Source: Bacillota bacterium (GTDB lineage: Bacteria; Bacillota_E; Sulfobacillia; Sulfobacillales; Sulfobacillaceae). Taken from it: 5,153 nucleotides of DNA. The notes beneath the pieces were generated by a model, which did no database searches, had not been told where the DNA came from, and was given only the letters and a program-made list of their open reading frames with translations. Positions 1 through 5,153 of the stretch are shown here, piece after piece; position 1 is the stretch's first letter, and each line of letters starts with the position of its first letter. The position numbers and the translations under genes were made by a program. The stretch is from NCBI GenBank assembly GCA_021820645.1, contig JAKADJ010000208.1, positions 1 to 5,153 of the forward strand. The letters run 5' to 3'.

Positions 1-528
1 AAACGGCGATGGACGTGCGTAAAACAAGTTCCGGGGCTATTGTCCGAGATTCGAACAATAGGGGTGGAACACGCCACAGAGCCGCAAAACCCTGTGATTA
101 TCCGCACCTTTGAGGAACCGATGGATCACGGTGTCGGAGAGCTTATGCGTCAATTGGGTGAGGAGCTGTCCCGGTACTGTCGGGAACGTCAAGAAGGGGT
201 GCGTTGGCTTCGGGCGACATGGAGCCAAGGCACCGGGATAGAGCGGCGAGAACGGGAATGGCCCACGGTGGCCAATGATGAACGTACGGTTATCGCACGG
301 GTTCTGTCGTTGCTGGCCACCCCGCCGTCTCAGCCTTTTGACGAGGTGAAGTTGGAGGCTCGATTGGAGCCTTCAGAGCTACCTCAACTCAAGTGGTGGG
401 GTGACAATCAAAAGAAGCGGGGGAGCCCGCAGGTACCCGGACTATCCCCACGACTAATTCCCAGCCGCCGCGAGCAAATGCTGGAACACTGGGATCTCTG
501 GCGCCGGAGGGCTGGTGATCGGGGATGA
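1..528 (+). CDS. Y-family DNA polymerase (DinB/ImuB-like), C-terminal part, 5' truncated
   Basis: The reading frame is open from base 1 to a TGA at 526-528, giving 175 visible residues of a longer protein. The visible part fits the little-finger domain and tail of Y-family translesion polymerases. An RTFEEP segment (codons about 35-40) resembles the 'F.eP..d...L...l..L...L' start of the little finger, followed by alternating strands and helices and then the family-typical end 'RRE.ML..WD.WRRRAGD'. The palm and fingers with the catalytic carboxylates lie upstream, so an active polymerase cannot be told from a catalytically dead ImuB-type scaffold. A peptide QLKWW after the little finger looks like a beta-clamp-binding motif. 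The stop codon overlaps the start of the DUF6504 gene. A TTG at 40 could serve as a start, but the open frame upstream and the domain content make an internal fragment far more likely. The family assignment rests on pattern recognition, without an alignment. Confidence 0.8.
   Translation, partial: KRRWTCVKQVPGLLSEIRTIGVEHATEPQNPVIIRTFEEPMDHGVGELMRQLGEELSRYCRERQEGVRWLRATWSQGTGIERREREWPTVANDERTVIARVLSLLATPPSQPFDEVKLEARLEPSELPQLKWWGDNQKKRGSPQVPGLSPRLIPSRREQMLEHWDLWRRRAGDRG
385..399 (+). other. Candidate beta sliding-clamp-binding peptide (QLKWW) in the Y-family protein
   Basis: Codons 385-399 read Q-L-K-W-W, preceded by L-P. Bacterial clamp-binding peptides follow a loose QL(S/D)LF or QLPLW pattern: Gln, an aliphatic residue, then two bulky hydrophobic residues. 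In Y-family polymerases and ImuB the motif lies just after the little finger, as it does here. The two tryptophans in place of Leu-Phe make it a variant. The call is inferred from position and pattern. Confidence 0.45.
525..528 (+). promoter_or_regulatory. ATGA stop/start overlap coupling the Y-family and DUF6504 genes
   Basis: The ATG of the DUF6504 gene (525-527) shares bases with the TGA of the polymerase gene (526-528). The nearest purine-rich stretch resembling a Shine-Dalgarno site is GGAGGG at 506-511, 13 bases from the ATG and therefore too far to be ideal. Termination-reinitiation by ribosomes finishing the upstream gene is the likely mode of initiation. This implies one transcript and linked expression. 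Confidence 0.6.
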
Positions 529-758
529 CCAGGCTTCAAACGGTGTGGGTGAAAAATCGCATTCCCCACCGATTTTTGTGGAAACGACGCGTGGTGTTGG
601 TGAGACAGGTACTGGACTATTGGAGAGATATTGGGGAGTGGTGGCATAATGAGCCGGAATTATGGTTTTGGCGAGTCCAAGGTGAAGATCAAGGGATCTA
701 CGAGTTGGCCTGGGACCCCGGCAAAAATCAGTGGTGGCTATATTACGTCTACGACTAA
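525..758 (+). CDS. DUF6504-type small tryptophan-rich protein of the translesion cassette
   Basis: This encodes 77 residues starting at the ATG of the ATGA overlap. The pattern matches what I know of DUF6504: an N-terminal basic strand with 'P-x-R-F-L-W-K-R-R' (residues 14-22), then 'V-L-D-Y-W' and 'E-W-W' (about 29-40), 'W-F-W-R-V' (47-51), and a terminal 'Y-E-L-x-x-D-P...W-W-L-Y-Y-V-Y-D' (59-77). Ten of 77 residues are tryptophan, an extreme content that suggests a compact beta-rich fold with aromatic surfaces for protein or nucleic-acid contact. It has no signal peptide or membrane segment, so it should be cytoplasmic. Members of this family are typically encoded between a Y-family polymerase/ImuB and an error-prone DnaE, as here. 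The biochemical function is not established to my knowledge; an accessory role in the lesion-bypass complex is inferred from gene order alone. The family assignment is from memory of the consensus and needs a profile search. Confidence 0.8.
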   Translation: MTRLQTVWVKNRIPHRFLWKRRVVLVRQVLDYWRDIGEWWHNEPELWFWRVQGEDQGIYELAWDPGKNQWWLYYVYD

Positions 759-768
759 GTACGGGCGG

Positions 769-903
769 GTGATTTGGTTTCCTGGAACTCCTGTGCCGGA
801 ATATGAGTATATTCGAATGGCCGGACATGCCTATCATTTACGTCCCGGCTCTTTAGCTGAGCGGGTTTTGAAATGGGTGACGGTGGCTGTGGATGGGGAA
901 TGA
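769..903 (+). CDS. Possible 44-residue protein of unknown function between DUF6504 and dnaE2
   Basis: Between the DUF6504 stop (756-758) and the DnaE2 start (900) only one forward frame is open throughout; the other two hit stops early. From GTG at 769 it encodes 44 residues ending at TGA 901-903, which overlaps the downstream ATG as ATGA, the same junction used between the two upstream genes. The product has a proline-containing start (F-P-G-T-P-V-P), an aromatic stretch (E-Y-E-Y-I-R) and an amphipathic-looking C-terminal part (S-L-A-E-R-V-L-K-W-V). The codons look like those of the neighbours. I recognise no family. The start is uncertain: no good ribosome binding site precedes GTG 769, an internal ATG at 817 would leave 28 residues, and the frame is also open upstream to ATG 649 or TTG 631 inside the DUF6504 gene. 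It may be a real accessory peptide, a leader that couples translation into dnaE2, or chance. Confidence 0.45.
   Translation: MIWFPGTPVPEYEYIRMAGHAYHLRPGSLAERVLKWVTVAVDGE
900..903 (+). promoter_or_regulatory. ATGA overlap at the dnaE2 start
   Basis: The chosen DnaE2 start codon (900-902) overlaps the TGA (901-903) of the preceding small frame. The purine-rich GGATGGGG at 891-898 is only one base from the ATG, too close for a standard Shine-Dalgarno site. Coupled reinitiation is therefore plausible, provided the small frame is really translated. Confidence 0.45.
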
Positions 904-3900
904 GTGGGGCTCATCTTCATGTCCATTCAGCCTTTTCTTTCTTGAATGGCGCATCACATCCGAGAGATTTGGCACGCGAGGCAGCAGCCCAAGGTATTGA
1001 GACCCTGGCGTTGACAGACGATGGCCGGGTGTCGGGTGTGGTTTCCTTTCTGAAAGCGTGCCAAGAATATGGCATTAAGGGCATTGTGGGCGCTGAAGTG
1101 ATGGTGGAGGACTATGGCAAGATGGTCCTGCTAGTGCCAGGGACGTCAGCGTACCCGGATTTGATGGCTCTTTTAACAGCCGCCCATTTAGAGAATCCTC
1201 GCGGACAAGCACGCGTCGACTGGGACATGCTGCGCCGGTTTGGGCATTCGTTGATCGCCTTAACGGGAGATCGCGAGGGACTGTTGGCTCGCGCTTATAT
1301 CGATCGGGATCCGGGACGGTTGTCCGTCGTTCAAGAAGAACTTCAAAGGACTTTTGGACCCGAGCGACTCTATGTGGAGGTGACGTCGGGGCTATTGCCG
1401 GGCGACCGCCGCCTATTTCGGGCACTGCGCGATTTGGCGGATGCCCGGGGATGGCCTTTGGTGGCTACCGGAGCCGTTCATTATGCGCGTAAGGACAATT
1501 TCGGCCTTTACGATTTGATGACCTGTATTCGTGCAGGGGAGCGGATTGAGAGTGTCTTTCCAGAGCGACGCCTCAATGCGGAAAATTATCTAAAGCCTTG
1601 GAATGATTTTGAAAAACTGTTTCGCGACTGGCCAGAAGTGTTGGCATCAACACGGGATCTCGCCGACAAGCTTCATACACCAGAACTCTTAGGGCGCCGT
1701 TTCCGGCCGCTCTTTTCGCTTGCGGAAGGGTTGACGGCGGAAGGGGTTCTTCGGCAAAAAGTGCTTCGGGGAGCGCGGTGGCGTTATTCTAAGGACTGGA
1801 TTAAGGTTCGCTCCCGAATTGAGCGAGAACTTTCCGTGATTGAGGATTTAGGGTTTAGCGACTACTTCCTAGTGGTTGCTGATGTAGCGGATTTTGCTCG
1901 ACAACAGGGGATTCGCTTTTCTGGACGGGGATCGGCAGCAGATTCCGTAGTCGCCTATTGTTTGGGCATCACGGATGTGGATGCGTGGCGGCGCAATTTG
2001 TTGTTTGAGCGGTTTATGAGCCGTGAGCGACAGGAGATGCCCGACATCGATATCGATTTTGATGCCCGCCGTCGGGAGGAGGTGGAGGCTTATGTGACCC
2101 AGCGCTATGGTTCTGAACACGTGGCGCGAGTAGCTACGTATCAAACCTATCGTCAACGTTTAGCTGTGCGGGAAATCGGGAAAGTCATGGGGTTTCCCCC
2201 CCAGGAACTAGACGCTTTGGCTAAGTCGCTTCCAGAAGCGCCGATTGCCAGCCTTTTGGAGCGGTGGGAGAGCATCCCTGAGCTACGCCAATACCCGGAG
2301 TCGGAACGGCTTCGGGCAGTATTGACGTTTTCCCAAGCGATTGAGGGATTGCCCCGCCACATTGGTACGCATTTAGGCGGGGTGGTGATTACCGATGTGC
2401 CCATTCATGCCATAAGCCCTCGTGAAAGGTCGCCCAAGGGCCTAGAGATTTTGCAGTTTGATAAACGCGATGTGGAAGATTTAGGGCTCATGAAGCTGGA
2501 CTTACTCTCGTTACGCACGTTTTCTGCGGTAGAGATGGCTAGTCAAACGATTCAGCAAACAGAGTCTTTCGACTATGACCGTATCCCCTTGGCGGATGAA
2601 GCCACCTTTGAACGCCTTCAGAAGGGGGACAGTATTGGGGTGTTTCAACTGGAAAGCCCGGCGCAGCGTGCGCTGGCCCAAAAGCTTCAACCGAGTCTCT
2701 GGGAAGATATCGTGGCGTCGCTGGCGCTCATCCGCCCAGGTCCCATTAAGGGAAATATGGTCGACCCTTTTGTAGCTCGCCGGCGGGGTGAGGAGGCGGT
2801 TACCTACCTCCATCCAGATCTAGAGCCTATTTTATCGAAGACCTATGGTGTGGTGCTGTTTCAAGAACAGGTCATTGCCATTGCTAGCACGTTGGCGGGA
2901 TTTACTCCCGGAGAGGCGGATCTTTTACGCCGTGTCATGACCCATGCTCGTTCAGCTCAGGAGATGGAGGTTCTAGGAGAACGTTTTCGCCAAAAGGCGG
3001 TCAGCCGTGGGGTGTCCGAGGATATTGCCACTCAGGTATTCCAACAGATTGTCGGCTACGCCAGCTACGGATTCAATGAGGCGCATGCGGCCGCCTTTGC
3101 GGAGACATCTTATCGTACGGCCTACCTTTTAGAGCATTTTCCGCGTGCCTATTTTTTAGGGATCCTAAATGCCGAGCCTTTGGGCTATTATCCGATTGAT
3201 GTGTTGCTGGTGGAAGCACGGCGGCGGAATATCCCCATCTTCCCCTTGGACATAAACAAGAGCGATGCGTTAGTCCGTGAAGAGGGTGAAGGTCTCCGCA
3301 TCGGACTAGGATTTGTCCGTGGCATGGGTATGGGGCTGGCCGAGGCGATTGTAGCGCACCGTCCCTCAACAGGGTATACGCATCCGGAGGATGTCATAGA
3401 GCGGGTACCTGCCGTGAGAAAGCATCTTTCGCGTCTGGTGGAGGTGGGGGCCTTTGATAGTATTAGCCGTGATCGCTCAGGACTCTTAGAGGATATTCAG
3501 GGGCCCAACGGACTACGGCTAACCTCGGCCCAGCCCGGAAGAGCATGGACTCCAGCCGAAGAAGTGGTGGCGGATTATCGGCATCTTGGTTTTGGTCAAC
3601 GGCGCCAGTGGATGGAATTTTGGCGGCCCCACGTGACTCGGGAGGGTTATCAGGCCATCCGGGATATCCAGCACGTGCAAGCTGGCCGACCTGTTCGAAC
3701 TGTGGCCCTCTTCTATCGTCCCCATCGGCCGCCTACCCGTAGTGGCCGCCTCGTGGTCTTCTTCTCGTTGGTTGATGAGACAGGGGTTCTGGAGGCACGA
3801 CTTTCTACGAAAGGATACCAGCGATTTGGCCATCTCCTTTTTGGCAAAGTGCGGCGGATGATTGCTGTATCGGGGATTCGGGAGCCGGCTGGAATTCGCG

Positions 3901-3935
3901 TGACGGCGCTGGCTTCTTGGCCATCAGAAGCCTAA
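900..3935 (+). CDS. dnaE2: Error-prone DNA polymerase III alpha subunit, DnaE2/ImuC type
   Basis: This is a C-family replicative-type polymerase of 1011 residues, extending DNA past lesions in the cytoplasm. ATG 900 is chosen over in-frame ATG 873 because it yields M-S-G-A-H-L-H-V-H-S, the usual DnaE beginning; 873 would add nine Gly/Cys-rich residues. Domains in order are: PHP, about 1-205; polymerase core, about 260-800; helix-hairpin-helix region, about 825-855; OB fold, about 930-1005. Core motifs are GRGSAADS (342-349), PDIDIDF with catalytic Asp382 and Asp384, K-L-D-L-L with the third catalytic Asp534, GVFQLES (580-586), RPGP (612-615) and Y-G-F-N-E-A-H-A-A-A-F, then L-N-A-E-P-L-G-Y-Y, which resembles the DnaE2 'LN.QPMGFY' signature. 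It is shorter than E. coli DnaE (1160) and lacks the tau-binding C-terminal domain, as expected for DnaE2. Several PHP metal ligands are changed, so that domain is probably inactive. Linkage to a Y-family protein and DUF6504 supports an error-prone role over the main replicase. Placement in the DnaE2 branch is inference from motifs and context. Confidence 0.92.
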   Translation: MSGAHLHVHSAFSFLNGASHPRDLAREAAAQGIETLALTDDGRVSGVVSFLKACQEYGIKGIVGAEVMVEDYGKMVLLVPGTSAYPDLMALLTAAHLENPRGQARVDWDMLRRFGHSLIALTGDREGLLARAYIDRDPGRLSVVQEELQRTFGPERLYVEVTSGLLPGDRRLFRALRDLADARGWPLVATGAVHYARKDNFGLYDLMTCIRAGERIESVFPERRLNAENYLKPWNDFEKLFRDWPEVLASTRDLADKLHTPELLGRRFRPLFSLAEGLTAEGVLRQKVLRGARWRYSKDWIKVRSRIERELSVIEDLGFSDYFLVVADVADFARQQGIRFSGRGSAADSVVAYCLGITDVDAWRRNLLFERFMSRERQEMPDIDIDFDARRREEVEAYVTQRYGSEHVARVATYQTYRQRLAVREIGKVMGFPPQELDALAKSLPEAPIASLLERWESIPELRQYPESERLRAVLTFSQAIEGLPRHIGTHLGGVVITDVPIHAISPRERSPKGLEILQFDKRDVEDLGLMKLDLLSLRTFSAVEMASQTIQQTESFDYDRIPLADEATFERLQKGDSIGVFQLESPAQRALAQKLQPSLWEDIVASLALIRPGPIKGNMVDPFVARRRGEEAVTYLHPDLEPILSKTYGVVLFQEQVIAIASTLAGFTPGEADLLRRVMTHARSAQEMEVLGERFRQKAVSRGVSEDIATQVFQQIVGYASYGFNEAHAAAFAETSYRTAYLLEHFPRAYFLGILNAEPLGYYPIDVLLVEARRRNIPIFPLDINKSDALVREEGEGLRIGLGFVRGMGMGLAEAIVAHRPSTGYTHPEDVIERVPAVRKHLSRLVEVGAFDSISRDRSGLLEDIQGPNGLRLTSAQPGRAWTPAEEVVADYRHLGFGQRRQWMEFWRPHVTREGYQAIRDIQHVQAGRPVRTVALFYRPHRPPTRSGRLVVFFSLVDETGVLEARLSTKGYQRFGHLLFGKVRRMIAVSGIREPAGIRVTALASWPSEA

Positions 3936-3976
3936 CGACTGAGGAATCGAGAAAAAATCGTCGGCAATGCAGGAAT

Positions 3977-4003
3977 TTGCGCTTTTATGTCAAATTTTAT
4001 ACT
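3977..4003 (+). promoter_or_regulatory. Possible sigma-A-type promoter for the downstream sensor gene
   Basis: TTGCGC (3977-3982) and TATACT (3998-4003) resemble -35 and -10 elements with a short 15-base spacer. The -10 matches TATAAT at five of six positions, while the -35 matches TTGACA mainly in its TTG. The surrounding sequence is AT-richer than the flanking genes. A start near 4010 would leave a very short leader before the ribosome binding site at 4013. The rest of the 3936-4024 gap holds only weak 4-base inverted matches (CGAC 3936-3939 with GTCG 3960-3963) and no terminator-like hairpin plus T-run, so read-through from dnaE2 is possible. Confidence 0.4.
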
Positions 4004-4012
4004 GATTGGTTC

Positions 4013-4018
4013 AGGAGG
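4013..4018 (+). promoter_or_regulatory. Strong Shine-Dalgarno site AGGAGG, decides the GTG start
   Basis: AGGAGG lies 6 bases before GTG 4025 and only 3 before GTG 4022. TTG 4031 would be 12 bases away. The spacing favours GTG 4025 as the start. This is the only canonical full-strength ribosome binding site before a start in the window; the mutasome genes appear to depend on overlaps. Confidence 0.7.
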
Positions 4019-4024
4019 CAGGTG

Positions 4025-5153
4025 GTGGGCTTGTGGAAGCCAGCTAGTGCCTATACCGTCAACCGGGGTCGCTTCCATCATCTGGTGTTCGCATCGCGGG
4101 GACTATTATGGTTGGTCGCCGCAATTTTTGCGTGGGGGCGTCCCTTTGGCTCCATTCCTCTAGTTCTCTGGCTTTTGCTCGCTTTCTTTGGCGCTACGGT
4201 CTGGAAACGACCTAATTGGCTAGAAGCTGCCAATCAAATTTTGATTGTTGTTGATTTGGTCTTGATTTCCCTTGCGATTACGGTAACGGGCAGGATTGAT
4301 AGCCCCATTTATTTGTTATATGGCGGGGAAGCCCTCTTTCTTACCGCTTATGGTACACTCCGCTATTCCAGCGCCGGTGCGCTGGCGGTATTGGTCGCCT
4401 ACGGTTTGTCGACGGGGGCTTGGGATGCGAAAATTTTTTGGTGGCGCATGGCGATTATGGCCATCTATTTTTTTGCGGCGGGCGGATTAGGACGGGAATA
4501 TCGTTTCACACGCCACCGCAGTCGCGAAAACTTCCAAAAGCTCGACCAGATTGCCCGTTTGAAGGTGCTGCAGGAATCCATCATGCAAGAGCAGGACATT
4601 AATATCGTGTTGATGCGACTTCTGGAAGAAGCGCGCAGCATGGTGCGGGCCGATGCCGCCTACCTTGTGCGCACGGACCCTCAACGGCGCATCAAGGGCT
4701 TTACCGTGCAAGGCGTGGCGATGCCGGAGATGTTGGTGGAGATGCCAGACCACGTGCCCTCTGAGTTAGAGATATTGACGCCCCTCGAAGAGGCCTGGAA
4801 TGCGTGGCCGCTACACCGCTATTTTTACGAGATCGGCATGAGGTCATTGATTTTGGCACCATTGCGTTATGAGGAGTCGTTTTACGGGTGGATGGGGCTC
4901 CTGTCCCAGTCTCCAGAAGTGAACGAGCCCCAACGCTTTATCATTCAAAATCTAGCCGACATTATGTCAACTCAGTTGCGATTTGACGAATCTCAGTCGG
5001 TGGCTCAAAAAAGAGGGCAACTGCTGGCCATATTGGAGCGCGTTGGCCGGATCGTGAATCGCAATCTGGAAATGAATCAACTGCTCCGGAGTCTCCGCCA
5101 AGCGGTGGCGGAAGTGTTGGAAACAGACAGCTTCTTCGTGGCCTTGACGTTGC
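4025..5153 (+). CDS. Membrane-anchored sensor protein with GAF domain(s), 3' truncated
   Basis: The frame runs from GTG 4025 to the window end without a stop, giving 376 visible residues plus one base. The N-terminal 155 residues hold about six hydrophobic segments (roughly 21-38, 43-60, 70-88, 94-110, 114-130 and 137-154). They include 'T-G-R-I-D-S-P-I-Y-L-L-Y', similar to the 'GG..SPf..LY' loop in multi-pass input regions of bacterial sensor kinases. A charged helical linker (about 156-188) leads into a GAF-like domain (about 190-318) with the typical closing pattern 'L-I-L-A-P-L-R-Y...F-Y-G-W-M-G-L-L-S' and a 'P..F-I-I-Q-N-L-A-D' helix. A second linker helix and what may be the first helix and strand of a second GAF (from about 347) follow before the sequence ends. 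The output module is outside the window: histidine kinase, GGDEF or a SpoIIE-type phosphatase are all possible. GAF domains bind small ligands or chromophores; the ligand cannot be predicted. It lies 89 bases after dnaE2 with its own candidate promoter, so a link to DNA repair is not implied. Confidence 0.8.
   Translation, partial: MGLWKPASAYTVNRGRFHHLVFASRGLLWLVAAIFAWGRPFGSIPLVLWLLLAFFGATVWKRPNWLEAANQILIVVDLVLISLAITVTGRIDSPIYLLYGGEALFLTAYGTLRYSSAGALAVLVAYGLSTGAWDAKIFWWRMAIMAIYFFAAGGLGREYRFTRHRSRENFQKLDQIARLKVLQESIMQEQDINIVLMRLLEEARSMVRADAAYLVRTDPQRRIKGFTVQGVAMPEMLVEMPDHVPSELEILTPLEEAWNAWPLHRYFYEIGMRSLILAPLRYEESFYGWMGLLSQSPEVNEPQRFIIQNLADIMSTQLRFDESQSVAQKRGQLLAILERVGRIVNRNLEMNQLLRSLRQAVAEVLETDSFFVALTL

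Noticed and set aside
631..768. 5' extension of the small ORF into the DUF6504 gene (TTG 631 or ATG 649)
   Set aside because: The extension lies out of frame over a well-recognised conserved protein and gives a low-complexity Gly/Ser/Thr/Lys-rich product typical of a shadow frame. A Shine-Dalgarno-like GGGGAG stands before ATG 649, but the evidence is weak.
454..837. 127-residue open frame on the minus strand
   Set aside because: It lies antisense to the polymerase tail, DUF6504 and the small ORF, is rich in Pro/Arg/Ser/His and shows no recognisable domain. It is a shadow of the + strand coding.
873..899. Upstream in-frame ATG at 873 as the dnaE2 start
   Set aside because: It adds nine residues rich in Gly with one Cys before the conserved M-x-x-A-H-L-H-V-H-S beginning and has no good ribosome binding site. 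ATG 900 fits the family better and forms an ATGA overlap.
3693..3700. GTTCGAAC palindrome as a LexA/DinR operator
   Set aside because: It lies inside the OB-fold coding region and lacks the GAAC-N4-GTTC spacing of a Gram-positive SOS box.
1075..3833. Several minus-strand open frames of 69-116 residues inside dnaE2
   Set aside because: All lie antisense to a convincing polymerase gene, have shadow-like composition and no supporting ribosome binding sites or motifs.
3936..3963. CGAC...GTCG inverted match with an A-run as a terminator after dnaE2
   Set aside because: The stem is only four bases with a loop of about 20 bases, and there is no T-run following a hairpin on the + strand.
4296..4753. 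Short open frames at 4296-4490 (+), 4420-4602 (+) and 4487-4753 (-)
   Set aside because: They overlap the continuous sensor frame from 4025, which has membrane segments and a GAF domain; these are out-of-frame shadows.

Overview
The window appears to come from a bacterium of moderate G+C content, probably Gram-positive. It has a perfect AGGAGG Shine-Dalgarno site, GTG start codons and four-base ATGA gene overlaps. A small DUF6504-type protein between a Y-family polymerase and an error-prone DnaE is an arrangement I know from Actinobacteria and deep-branching Bacillota. A Sulfobacillus-like Bacillota is my best guess, from general impression only. All supported genes lie on the + strand.

Region 1 (1-3935) is the distal part of a translesion-synthesis (mutasome-type) operon. 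It starts inside the 3' end of a Y-family DNA polymerase gene: the little-finger domain and C-terminal tail are visible, with a candidate beta-clamp-binding peptide QLKWW. An ATGA overlap joins it to a 77-residue, tryptophan-rich protein of the DUF6504 type. After 10 bases comes a possible 44-residue small protein of unknown function. Its stop codon again forms an ATGA with the start of a 1011-residue C-family polymerase of the DnaE2/ImuC type. The DnaE2 keeps its three catalytic aspartates. Its PHP domain has lost several metal ligands, and it has no obvious clamp motif and no C-terminal tau-binding extension.

Region 2 (3936-4024) is an 89-base intergenic gap with a plausible promoter and a strong ribosome binding site, but no recognisable intrinsic terminator.

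Region 3 (4025-5153) is the 5' part of a membrane sensor gene cut by the window end: about six hydrophobic segments, a linker helix, one full GAF-like domain and the beginning of what may be a second. Its output domain is outside the window, so its signalling class is unknown.

Working model for region 1 (inference): the Y-family protein contacts the sliding clamp and recruits DnaE2 for lesion bypass, with DUF6504 and possibly the 44-residue protein as accessory factors. Any imuA/recA-like gene, lexA gene or SOS operator would lie upstream and cannot be assessed here.
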